Below, piece after piece: positions 16,948 through 24,722 of a stretch of DNA of 53,633 bases. The DNA is taken from positions 1 to 53,633 of the forward strand of contig CAZSYM010000015.1 of NCBI GenBank assembly GCA_964611145.1. Direction: 5' to 3'. Position numbers and translations under genes: made by a program. The notes under the pieces were generated by a model, which worked only from the letters and a program-made list of their open reading frames with translations, was not told the DNA's origin and did not search any database. Positions within the stretch are counted from its first letter, which is position 1. Each line of letters starts with the position of its first letter. Source of the DNA: WFQV01 sp964611145. Its GTDB lineage: Bacteria; Bacteroidota; Ignavibacteria; Ignavibacteriales; Melioribacteraceae.

Positions 16948-18768
16948 TTAAATTTCAATCCTCGTAACCACGCCGTGAAGTTTATTATACGGCAAATCAT
17001 AATAATGGATAAAGGGCGGAGTAATTCTTTTCATAAACGCATACAGCCTTTTCAAAGGATGGTGGGCGACAATATCGTCCACGCCGTAAAAAATAATCTT
17101 CTCTTGAATCCCATTTTCTTCCAAAAGGTCGTGTATATTAATCACCTCCATATAGCCTTTTTCTATTTTTACACCGGTCAAACCCTCGGCAATATTCTCA
17201 ACCTTTTCGACTCTCACACCGTAAGGTTCGTCCATTGTGGCAATGGAAACAAGAATATTTTTTTCATAAATAATATTGCTTTTGATAATACAATGCACAA
17301 CGTAAGGAGGTATTTGTTTAAAACTTCTAGTAAAGAAAAGAGCGGTTCCACTAATATTTCTGCCGAGTTTATAAATTTGTTTAAAACTAAAAAGGAAAGT
17401 CTCGGCAGGCAAAGCACGAAAAGCCTTATGCATAGCTTTGTTTCCACTCAACCAAAGCATAATCACAAAGAGAGGGACGGAAGCAATTACCAAAGACCAA
17501 TAGCCTCCGTGAGGTATTTTTTGAATAACGGCCAGTAAAAAAGTAATATCCACCATTAAAACGAAAATTGCGGCGGACATCTTGAAATAATCTTTTTGAA
17601 TCTTAAAAATCCAAATCATAAAAGTAGCACTAATGGTCATTGTAGCAGTTACGGCAAGTCCGTACGCCGCAGCCAAATTGTCCGATTTTTTAAATAGAAA
17701 AACCATAAACAAAACGGCGATTAACAACATCCAATTTACGGAGCCTATATAAATCTGTGATTTCAAATGAGTGGAGGTATATTTGATTCTCATCAACGGG
17801 AAGATGTGAGTGTTAATTCCTTGATACACAAGGGACATTATCGCACTAATCATCGCCTGGGAAGCGATAATCGTTGCGAGCAAAGTAAGAATCAAAAAGG
17901 GAACGTACAAGGCAGCGGAATAGGAACGCACAAGCCCGAAAAGGATTGATTCCGTATGTCCCGTGGCAATTACGTATGCTCCCTGCCCAAAATAATTAAC
18001 CACAAGCGCTATAAAAACAAAATACCACGCATGGCGTATAGGTTGACTGCCCAAATGCCCCATATCGGCGTAAAGCGCCTCGCCACCGGTGGCACACAAA
18101 ATAACTTCGCTCAGGACAAAGAATCCCGCCAATCCATTATGCAACATAAACTCTACGGCATAATGCGGACTAATGGCGGTCAGAATGCCGGGCATTTTCA
18201 CTATTTGGATAATTCCGGAAATAAAGAGCGAAGAAAACCAAATGACCATGATAGGCCCGAAAGAGGAAGAAACCTTATCGGTTCCTTTATATTGAAAAGA
18301 GAAAAGCAGAATTGTAATTATACTCGTAATAACAATAACCGAATTGGTACTGATTTCACCCACGCCAGGTATAAATCGCAACCCTTCGACAGCCGAAAGT
18401 ATACTGATTGCGGGCGTTATTACTCCGTCCCCCATCAAAAGAGAAACTCCCACATAGCCCAGAAAAGCCGCAAAGCCAGCCTTGCGCCCTTTTTTGAGAT
18501 AGTTGGTTATTATCTCTTTCAGAACGATTATCCCGCCTTCACCTTTGATACTAAGGCTCATTGCCAATATTCCATATTCCAAAGTAACAAGAATAATAAG
18601 CGACCAAAAAATAAGAGAGAGCACGCCGAAAAGATTTTCCCTCGTAGGCGCAAGCAGAGCAAAAACGACGGTTATAGTATAAATGGGACTGGTTCCAATA
18701 TCACCGAATACCAAACCCATCGCTTGAACAATTTCTTTGAAAGACGAAAATTTAGCGGAGGTCTTCAT
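16948..18768 (-). CDS. kup: KUP-family potassium uptake protein
   Basis: A 606-residue K+/H+ symporter of the KUP/HAK/KT family. The N-terminus shows the signature LVFGDIGTSPIYT, and KGEGGIIVLKE and GVSLLMGDGVITPAIS follow in the first helices. About twelve hydrophobic helices are followed by a cytoplasmic tail of roughly 150 residues containing MDEPYGV. Length is close to that of the E. coli protein (622). It is the last gene of the long minus-strand run. It meets the convergent CDF gene with only seven bases between stops and no visible hairpin. Confidence 0.93.
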   Translation of the reverse strand: MKTSAKFSSFKEIVQAMGLVFGDIGTSPIYTITVVFALLAPTRENLFGVLSLIFWSLIILVTLEYGILAMSLSIKGEGGIIVLKEIITNYLKKGRKAGFAAFLGYVGVSLLMGDGVITPAISILSAVEGLRFIPGVGEISTNSVIVITSIITILLFSFQYKGTDKVSSSFGPIMVIWFSSLFISGIIQIVKMPGILTAISPHYAVEFMLHNGLAGFFVLSEVILCATGGEALYADMGHLGSQPIRHAWYFVFIALVVNYFGQGAYVIATGHTESILFGLVRSYSAALYVPFLILTLLATIIASQAMISAIMSLVYQGINTHIFPLMRIKYTSTHLKSQIYIGSVNWMLLIAVLFMVFLFKKSDNLAAAYGLAVTATMTISATFMIWIFKIQKDYFKMSAAIFVLMVDITFLLAVIQKIPHGGYWSLVIASVPLFVIMLWLSGNKAMHKAFRALPAETFLFSFKQIYKLGRNISGTALFFTRSFKQIPPYVVHCIIKSNIIYEKNILVSIATMDEPYGVRVEKVENIAEGLTGVKIEKGYMEVINIHDLLEENGIQEKIIFYGVDDIVAHHPLKRLYAFMKRITPPFIHYYDLPYNKLHGVVTRIEI

Positions 18769-18789
18769 TCTTAATTTGCCCTATTGAAA

Positions 18790-19467
18790 TTAGAAAAAGT
18801 AGTAAAGGAGCAAGACAGAAACGGGGATAAAAATGTTATCCCAATTAGCCGGGCTAATAGCTTCCACAATAACGGTAACAAAAGCGGAATAAAAAATCAA
18901 CTCCCAATTAACCGTTCCGTTAAGAAGCAAGTTAAAAAGTACGGCACCCGCGAAACCGAAAATCAAGAAACCCAGACTCCCTTCAACGGACTTCTCGGAA
19001 AGAATTTTATATTTATGTTTTCCGTACCTTTTTCCAATCACCGGAGCGGCTCCGTCTCCCCACCCTAAAAATCCCATAGCGGTAATCGCCGCAGGATTAT
19101 AAAACCAGATGGTACCGAGCAAATCCATTACAATCGTAAAGAAAAGGGGACCTTTCAAAAGCTCCCGCCTATCTCCCGTGCGGGTCATGGTTTTCACCGC
19201 TTCGTCGTTTTCATCTGCAGTAAAACCTTTTACCAAAAGCAATACCGTCCAAACCGCAGCCGGTAAAATGTTTAAATACTTTGTCCAATGGGAAGCATCA
19301 TAAAGAGGCCAAAAAATAAGCCACGAACCCGCGGCAACGTGCACAACTTTGCGAGAAATATCTTGCGGAAAGCCTTTTTGAACAAACATGTCCATCACTT
19401 TGACCACACCGAAAACATAAACAAACCCGGCAAGGGTAACCAGAATATTCTGCATGGAAGGACTCAT
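18790..19467 (-). CDS. Phytol/dolichol kinase-like membrane protein (VTE5/SEC59 family)
   Basis: A 225-residue polytopic protein of the SEC59/DGK1/VTE5 family, whose members phosphorylate isoprenoid alcohols or diacylglycerol, often with CTP. Features seen: SRKVVHVAAG near residue 40, GWGDGAAPVIGKRYGKHKY around the middle (nucleotide site, Gly-Asp conserved), KSVEGSLGFLIFG, and EAISPANWDN near the C-terminus. About seven hydrophobic helices are visible. The start ATG follows the SPOR lipoprotein stop directly (TAAATG), so the two are coupled. The substrate may be a polyprenol or phytol-like alcohol; diacylglycerol remains possible. Confidence 0.78.
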   Translation of the reverse strand: MSPSMQNILVTLAGFVYVFGVVKVMDMFVQKGFPQDISRKVVHVAAGSWLIFWPLYDASHWTKYLNILPAAVWTVLLLVKGFTADENDEAVKTMTRTGDRRELLKGPLFFTIVMDLLGTIWFYNPAAITAMGFLGWGDGAAPVIGKRYGKHKYKILSEKSVEGSLGFLIFGFAGAVLFNLLLNGTVNWELIFYSAFVTVIVEAISPANWDNIFIPVSVLLLYYFF

Positions 19468-19938
19468 TTATTTCATCTCCGTAACAATGAAGGCATCTTT
19501 AAACTCTTTGGTTTTCCACAATTCATTGCGTACTCGCTCGGCTTCTTCCCGACTTGCAAAAACGGGTAAGCGAATAACAAAGAGCTTCACTTTATCATTG
19601 TAAGAAACATTCATAGGGAAAGAAATTTTAGCGGAATTGAGCGCCACAAATCTCTTGGCGCGTGCCTCGGTTGTAAAAGCTCCTACCTGGACATAATAAA
19701 GCATTTTCTTTTTTATCGATGCATTCAAATTATCCGTTGTTACATTGACGGAATCTTTGGTATTGGCAACGACAAGAGAATCCTTCGGCTGCTTAGCGGA
19801 AGTATCCGCATTCGTAGAAACATCATCAAAAACATAAATGTTAGCGCCTGTTTTCCCGGCGTTCTCCGATGTGCTTTCTGTCGTAGCGCATGCACCAATC
19901 GCAAAAGAAATTAGAGCGAACAGTAATATTTTTTTCAT
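19468..19938 (-). CDS. SPOR-domain lipoprotein
   Basis: A 156-residue exported lipoprotein. The N-terminus is a lipoprotein signal ending in AIGAC, with lipidation expected at Cys17. A Ser/Thr/Asp-rich linker follows. The last 75 residues (YYVQVGAFTTEARAKRF to the end) form a SPOR domain, which binds denuded peptidoglycan strands and often directs proteins to the division site. GAGGTG lies just before the ATG and serves as the ribosome-binding site. It lies downstream of a terminator-like hairpin and directly upstream of the prenol-kinase-like gene. A cell-wall or division role is inferred from the domain. Confidence 0.85.
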   Translation of the reverse strand: MKKILLFALISFAIGACATTESTSENAGKTGANIYVFDDVSTNADTSAKQPKDSLVVANTKDSVNVTTDNLNASIKKKMLYYVQVGAFTTEARAKRFVALNSAKISFPMNVSYNDKVKLFVIRLPVFASREEAERVRNELWKTKEFKDAFIVTEMK

Positions 19939-19956
19939 TTCACCTCATAAGAAACA

Positions 19957-19976
19957 GGGGCGCTTGGAAGCGCCCC
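19957..19976 (-). terminator. Terminator-like hairpin after the SGNH lipoprotein gene
   Basis: An eight-base-pair GC-rich stem (GGGGCGCT with AGCGCCCC) and a four-base loop lies seven bases past the SGNH gene stop. On the minus strand it is followed by TGTTTCTT, a broken U-tract. It may terminate partially and separate the fadL-SGNH part of the operon from the SPOR lipoprotein, whose ribosome-binding site follows within about 15 bases. Confidence 0.5.
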
Positions 19977-19983
19977 GTCTATT

Positions 19984-21399
19984 TTAGAATACAATATTAT
20001 CCAATGAATGTGGCGGAATCAGAGGAATTCCATATTTATTAAACTTAACTTTCTTGGCAAGTATAATGCCTCCCGGAATAGTGGAAACATCGATTTCGGG
20101 AATACTTGCTCCGAAAGCTTCGTTAATGGTTTTAATAAATTGATTTGCTATAATAGCATAGCCCTGATTTGTCGGGTGAACACCATCAACACCAAACATA
20201 CCGCCTTCCAAGTACTTGGTAGTAAACGTTAAGCCGTTCGTTTGATAACCGTTTGCGGCAACATCGTTAAAGAAGGTATTAATGTCCACCAGAGCAAAGT
20301 TATCATGTGCCGCGACAAGTGTGGCGATAGTGGTATTATAACTTTGAATTACATTTGCAATATTAGCCAATTCGTCCGGGTCAAGAGTAAATACATCGGG
20401 GAAAGGATTCTGAGGCGAAAGTCCGAACGGTTGGGTTGTGTCCACACCAACCACAGCGGGATCAATGCCATAATCCCGATAGAATTTACCTGTCGGTTGA
20501 CCGATCAAGGCGGCATAAGAAGCGCCTGCCAAGGTCAAAATAACCTTTCCGGTCCAGAGGGCTGTCGTATCCGCAACGCTGGTCAAATCGGCGGCGCCGT
20601 GTTGCCCGTTTTTCTGATAAAATACACCGTAAGCCAAGCCTGCACGCATAGCATCACGAATCGCCATGCCAACGGAAGGTCCAACGGTCATGAAATAAGG
20701 AGTTGCAGTAACCGAAGGAATATTGGCAACTACAACATTCGCACCCAAAGCCGCTAACGAGTCGATAGCCATGCTGTACAAGAAAGCGAAAGTATTAGGA
20801 TCGTTATAAGGAACCGTGCCTCCCATAGAAGCATGACCCAAAATATCATTATTGCCAGCCCAAAATGTTACCAAAGTTGCATGTAATATTTTTGCTTGTT
20901 GAATAGGGGTGCCGATTCCTCTTAAGATAATATCAAAAAACGGATTATTTAACTGAAGAGGATCGGTAGCGGTGCTCTTGGTTTGTATCATATTTACCAA
21001 CCATGCACCGGGGACGCCCAAATTATTGTATGGTTTGTTATACTCTAAATTCAGAGGTTGTCCCTGAGTTTCGTTTTCCACCACAACGAAGGGATCTAAG
21101 GATTTAACTTCAAGGCGTCCGCCCAATCCGGGGTCACTAATTAAAGGTTGCTCGAACGTGGAAACGCCAGCTTGCTTTGCAATCATGCTCACGAACGAGT
21201 ATTTTTGTCCACTCTCATACAAAGCACCATTTTGATAACCTGCCGTAAGACTATTGCCGATAGCTACAAAGCTGGCAAAGCTTGCATCGCCGGTATTCGG
21301 AGCTTTCGGCGGAGTTAAATCCGTCCAATCCTCACAACCGGCAAATAAAAACAGAGCTACAATCAGAAATGCACTAAATAATTTTATTGTCGTTTTCAT
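19984..21399 (-). CDS. SGNH/GDSL-type hydrolase lipoprotein
   Basis: A 471-residue outer-envelope lipoprotein (signal ending LFAGC, Cys22) with a SGNH hydrolase fold. Block I is AIGNSLTAGY with nucleophile Ser50, block III is WAGNNDILGHA, and block V is DGVHPTNQGYA with the catalytic Asp and His. These enzymes cleave esters of lipids, sugars or peptidoglycan. The insert between blocks I and III is longer than in short SGNH enzymes. GGGAGG before the ATG is a strong ribosome-binding site. It follows a FadL-like porin gene with an 18-base gap. A lipid-hydrolysing partner of the porin is plausible but not shown. Confidence 0.85.
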   Translation of the reverse strand: MKTTIKLFSAFLIVALFLFAGCEDWTDLTPPKAPNTGDASFASFVAIGNSLTAGYQNGALYESGQKYSFVSMIAKQAGVSTFEQPLISDPGLGGRLEVKSLDPFVVVENETQGQPLNLEYNKPYNNLGVPGAWLVNMIQTKSTATDPLQLNNPFFDIILRGIGTPIQQAKILHATLVTFWAGNNDILGHASMGGTVPYNDPNTFAFLYSMAIDSLAALGANVVVANIPSVTATPYFMTVGPSVGMAIRDAMRAGLAYGVFYQKNGQHGAADLTSVADTTALWTGKVILTLAGASYAALIGQPTGKFYRDYGIDPAVVGVDTTQPFGLSPQNPFPDVFTLDPDELANIANVIQSYNTTIATLVAAHDNFALVDINTFFNDVAANGYQTNGLTFTTKYLEGGMFGVDGVHPTNQGYAIIANQFIKTINEAFGASIPEIDVSTIPGGIILAKKVKFNKYGIPLIPPHSLDNIVF

Positions 21400-21417
21400 A
21401 TTCTCTTAATTCCTCCC

Positions 21418-22656
21418 TTAAAAATTGTACGAAAAATTGACGCCGAAAAGATGAGCACTGGAATTATAAACGCCGTTGAATTTCGAATCTCCCGAAGTGT
21501 ATTCCACTTTGGAATTTTCGATTTTTCTTTCGGTAAATCTTATGAACATATAAGCGACATCCATTTTAATGTTCTTTGTAATTGCATAGCCGAAACCGAC
21601 ATTAAAACCGATTCTATCTGCATCTGGCAAACTCGGTTCAACATATTCGTCCGGTACAGGGTTTTTATCATAGTACAAGCCACCGCGAACAGCAAGCTTT
21701 TCCGATGCCAAATATTCGGCACCAACTCTTGCTATGAAGCAATTTTCATAATTTCTTTCAGCGACCAATTTCCCATACGCGGGATTGCTAAAGTCAACCT
21801 CCAATTTGTCGTAACTCGACCAACCTACGTATTGATAATCAGCGGTTACCTGAAGTTTTTCGCTCGCTTTGTAAGCCAAGCCTACGGTAACATTCAGCGG
21901 CGTAGTAAGGGAAGCGGTAATATCTCCGTGAGGTACAGCGGCTTGCAAAGCTGCCGGAGCATCGGAAGTAGCGGTACCGCTGAAATCGAATTTCGCTTGT
22001 CCACGATAGGACACGCCAACGGAAAGTGCATCCGTAGGTTTCCACAAAACGCCACCGGTAATGCTGATAGCATGGCCGTCGCCCGAAAGGGAAACTAAAG
22101 CATCGCCATAGAAAGGCGCCAAGGAAGCATACTTTTCAATTGTAACTTTTCCCGTTGCATAGGAAAGTCCTGCCGAAATCATAAACTTATCCGAAAACTT
22201 ATAAGCAACGACAGGAGTAAAGAAGAAAGTTTCCACGGACGTGTTATATGCCAGATAGCGTCCTACCCAGTCCTTCTCCCATTTACTGCCCAATCCGTAA
22301 GGATTGTTCACGCTAAAACCGAAATAGAAATTGTCGGTGATTTGCTGTGTGAAATAAAAGTTGATAGGATTAAACAGCTGTTTCTCCATATCGTATTCTG
22401 TAACTTGAGGACTGGGACCCCGGAAAGAAGCCTTCGGGGAAATGAGGGTAACACCGGCCATAAAATGGGTTCCATTTAATTGAGCAATACCAGCCGGGTT
22501 AAAATAAATAGCTGAAGGATCATTTGCCAAACCGGCAAAAGCCCCACCCATTGCCATGGCTTTCGCACCATGCTCGTTGATTTGAAAACCACTGGCAAAA
22601 ACTTGTACCGTTATAACGGACAAAACTACGAAATAAAGCGCTAATTTTTTGACCAC
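21418..22656 (-). CDS. FadL/OmpP1/TodX-family outer-membrane transporter
   Basis: A 412-residue outer-membrane beta-barrel of the FadL family, which takes up long-chain fatty acids or other hydrophobic compounds. The mature N-terminus has the family hallmark SGFQINEHGAKAMAMGGAFAG followed by NDPSAIYFNPAGIAQL, the hatch region. The C-terminus ends in Phe after a beta strand (FGVNFSYNF). I place the start at the GTG at 22656, four bases after a perfect AGGAGG, which yields a normal signal peptide. Starting at the ATG at 22734 would add 26 basic residues before it and overlap the previous gene. Confidence 0.88.
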   Translation of the reverse strand: MVKKLALYFVVLSVITVQVFASGFQINEHGAKAMAMGGAFAGLANDPSAIYFNPAGIAQLNGTHFMAGVTLISPKASFRGPSPQVTEYDMEKQLFNPINFYFTQQITDNFYFGFSVNNPYGLGSKWEKDWVGRYLAYNTSVETFFFTPVVAYKFSDKFMISAGLSYATGKVTIEKYASLAPFYGDALVSLSGDGHAISITGGVLWKPTDALSVGVSYRGQAKFDFSGTATSDAPAALQAAVPHGDITASLTTPLNVTVGLAYKASEKLQVTADYQYVGWSSYDKLEVDFSNPAYGKLVAERNYENCFIARVGAEYLASEKLAVRGGLYYDKNPVPDEYVEPSLPDADRIGFNVGFGYAITKNIKMDVAYMFIRFTERKIENSKVEYTSGDSKFNGVYNSSAHLFGVNFSYNF

Positions 22657-22726
22657 GTAACCTCCTACCTTTATTATTATTGATATTTTAGTATATAAAC
22701 ATTTCAAAATAATAGATTTTTTTTTA

Positions 22727-23227
22727 TTATTCAATAGTCATCACAATCTGATTCTTTTCTACGGACTTCCCCTCCTCTACAAAAATCTTTGTTACCTTTC
22801 CCGCAACGACGGAACGGATTTCGTTTTCCATTTTCATTGCTTCCAAAATAAAGAGTGCTTCGTCAATTTTCACCTCCTCCCCTTCTTTCTTTCTTATGCT
22901 CAAAATCATACCGGGCATGGGAGCTTTTATCTGTACGCTTTTTCCGCCACCCGCTTTGTTTTGCATAACCTCCCGTGCGGTCTCTTCCAATTTGGTTCTG
23001 ACGGTAACAGAATACCGCAAGCCGTCGATACCCAAAACATAATTGTTCTTGTCCTCGACAACCAAAGAGACTTCATGAATTTTCCCATCAGCCTTTGCAA
23101 TAAGGAAATTACCGTTAACCTTATCAATTACCACCTTGCCAAGATTCTTTCCATCTACAAAAACGTTGCCTCCGTCGGCGAGAACCTTTTTCTTTTTACC
23201 GTCTAAAGTAATTACAAATTCATTCAT
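22727..23227 (-). CDS. Biotin carboxyl carrier protein of an acyl-CoA carboxylase
   Basis: A 166-residue biotinyl-lipoyl carrier. The C-terminal 70 residues contain EAMKMENEI, with Lys132 as the biotinylation site, framed by APMPGMILSI and EGKSVEKNQIV. The N-terminal half is a small beta-rich domain seen in carriers of propionyl-, methylcrotonyl- or oxaloacetate-type carboxylases rather than the Pro/Ala linker of classical AccB. It overlaps the biotin carboxylase gene by eight bases (ATGAATGA). The carboxyltransferase subunit is not in the window, so the acyl-CoA substrate cannot be named. Confidence 0.88.
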   Translation of the reverse strand: MNEFVITLDGKKKKVLADGGNVFVDGKNLGKVVIDKVNGNFLIAKADGKIHEVSLVVEDKNNYVLGIDGLRYSVTVRTKLEETAREVMQNKAGGGKSVQIKAPMPGMILSIRKKEGEEVKIDEALFILEAMKMENEIRSVVAGKVTKIFVEEGKSVEKNQIVMTIE

Positions 23228-24722
23228 ACTTCAATAATTCCCATTTGTTTTCGGAACCGATTTTATTCTCGGAAACATTGAGAGAACTTTTTTCTTCTTT
23301 AATCAATGCCGCAATGGCTGCTATTAATTCCTCGTATTCGTCGTAAAGAGAATTTTTCCATTTCCCCGGTATCAAAGGCAAAAGCTCCTCTTCGATAAAA
23401 TTTATCGTAAACGTGCCATCTTGAAATTTATCGTGCTTCAATACCCACATCAAAAGGTCAATATTTGTAACGGGACCTGCAATTTGATAATTCTTCAGAG
23501 CCTCCGTCATTCGTCGGATAGCGGAATTTCTATCGCTATCCCACACTATCAATTTCGCCAGCATAGGATCATAGAAAATAGAGACCTCGCTATAAACATC
23601 TATGCCTGAATCGACACGAATGCCGGGACCCAGAGGAGGACGATAATGCAAAATTTTACCCGTCGAAGGCGCAAAATTATTATCGGTATCCTCCGCATAA
23701 ATTCTACATTCGATAGCATGCCCTTTTTGTTCAATCGCTCTCTGAGAAAAAGAAAGTTTTTTCCCTTCGGCAATTTTTATCTGCTCCCGGACAATATCAA
23801 TCGAAGTTACCATTTCCGTAACAGGATGTTCCACTTGCAATCTGGTATTCATTTCAAGGAAATAGAACTCGCGGGACTTAGAATCGAACAAAAATTCCAC
23901 AGTGCCCGCGTTTTTATAATTCACCGCTTTCGCCGCTCTGACGGCTGCTGCTGTAATTTTTTGGCGTATTTCGGCATCGATAGAAGGAGAAGGTGTTTCC
24001 TCAATTATCTTTTGATGGCGTCTTTGCACGGAACATTCTCTTTCGAACAAGTGAACAACGTTCCCGTGTTCATCCGCAAGAATTTGCACCTCTATATGTT
24101 TAGGATTTTCGATAAACTTTTCAATATAAACGGAGCTATTGCCGAAAGCTTTAAGAGCTTCGTTTGCCGCACGTTCAAAAGATGTTTTCAAATCCTCTTC
24201 CGAATCCACTCGTCTCATTCCCTTTCCACCGCCTCCTGCCGCCGCTTTCAGCATCACGGGATATCCGATTTTTTTTGCCACGCTTTTTGCTTCCTCGAAA
24301 GATTCCACGGGGCGAGTCGTACCCGGGACGATTGGAACCGCGGAGTTTTGCATCAATCTTCTAGCGGAAGTTTTTTCTCCCATCAAACGCACGGCTTCAG
24401 CCGAGGGACCGATGAATTTAATTCCCGCTTTTTCAACGTTATCAATAAATTCGGCGTTCTCGGAAAGGAAACCGTAACCGGGGTGAATGGCGTCCGCATT
24501 TATCCTTTTAGCCAGGTCGATAATTTTTTCCATATTCAAATATGAATCCGACGCTTCCGCTTTCCCGATTAAATAAGCTTCGTCCGCTTGTCTTACGTGA
24601 ACGGCGTTTGCATCGGCTTCGCTATACGGAACCGCCGCTTTAATGCCCATTTCCTTACATGCTTTAATCACTCGGACAGCTATTTCGCCTCTGTTGGCAA
24701 TGAGAATCTTTTTGAATTTCAT
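23220..24722 (-). CDS. accC: Biotin carboxylase subunit of acyl-CoA carboxylase
   Basis: A 500-residue ATP-grasp enzyme that carboxylates biotin on its carrier protein using ATP and bicarbonate. It shows ILIANRGEIAVRV at the start, the Gly-rich loop AAGGGGKGMR, ECSVQRRHQKIIEETPSP, and EMNTRLQVEHPVTEM with metal and catalytic residues. The C-terminal biotin carboxylase domain and an extra tail of about 50 residues make it longer than E. coli AccC (449), as is common for propionyl- or acetyl-CoA carboxylase alpha subunits. It overlaps mutS2 by ATGA and the carrier gene by eight bases. The symbol is used in the family sense. Confidence 0.9.
   Translation of the reverse strand: MKFKKILIANRGEIAVRVIKACKEMGIKAAVPYSEADANAVHVRQADEAYLIGKAEASDSYLNMEKIIDLAKRINADAIHPGYGFLSENAEFIDNVEKAGIKFIGPSAEAVRLMGEKTSARRLMQNSAVPIVPGTTRPVESFEEAKSVAKKIGYPVMLKAAAGGGGKGMRRVDSEEDLKTSFERAANEALKAFGNSSVYIEKFIENPKHIEVQILADEHGNVVHLFERECSVQRRHQKIIEETPSPSIDAEIRQKITAAAVRAAKAVNYKNAGTVEFLFDSKSREFYFLEMNTRLQVEHPVTEMVTSIDIVREQIKIAEGKKLSFSQRAIEQKGHAIECRIYAEDTDNNFAPSTGKILHYRPPLGPGIRVDSGIDVYSEVSIFYDPMLAKLIVWDSDRNSAIRRMTEALKNYQIAGPVTNIDLLMWVLKHDKFQDGTFTINFIEEELLPLIPGKWKNSLYDEYEELIAAIAALIKEEKSSLNVSENKIGSENKWELLKYE

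Noticed and set aside
17956..18774. 272-codon open frame on the plus strand opposite kup
   Set aside because: It lies fully antisense to a strong KUP match, is rich in Arg, Asn and Lys, and shows no domain or ribosome-binding site.
21451..22098. 215-codon open frame on the plus strand opposite the FadL-like gene
   Set aside because: It is antisense to an outer-membrane protein with clear family motifs and has no domain features.
22657..22734. N-terminal extension of the FadL-like protein
   Set aside because: It would bury the signal peptide behind 26 residues and overlap the biotin carrier gene; AGGAGG precedes the GTG at 22656.
23646..24545. 299-codon open frame on the plus strand opposite the biotin carboxylase gene
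   Set aside because: It is antisense to a gene with all biotin carboxylase motifs, and its Phe/Arg-rich product looks like a shadow translation.
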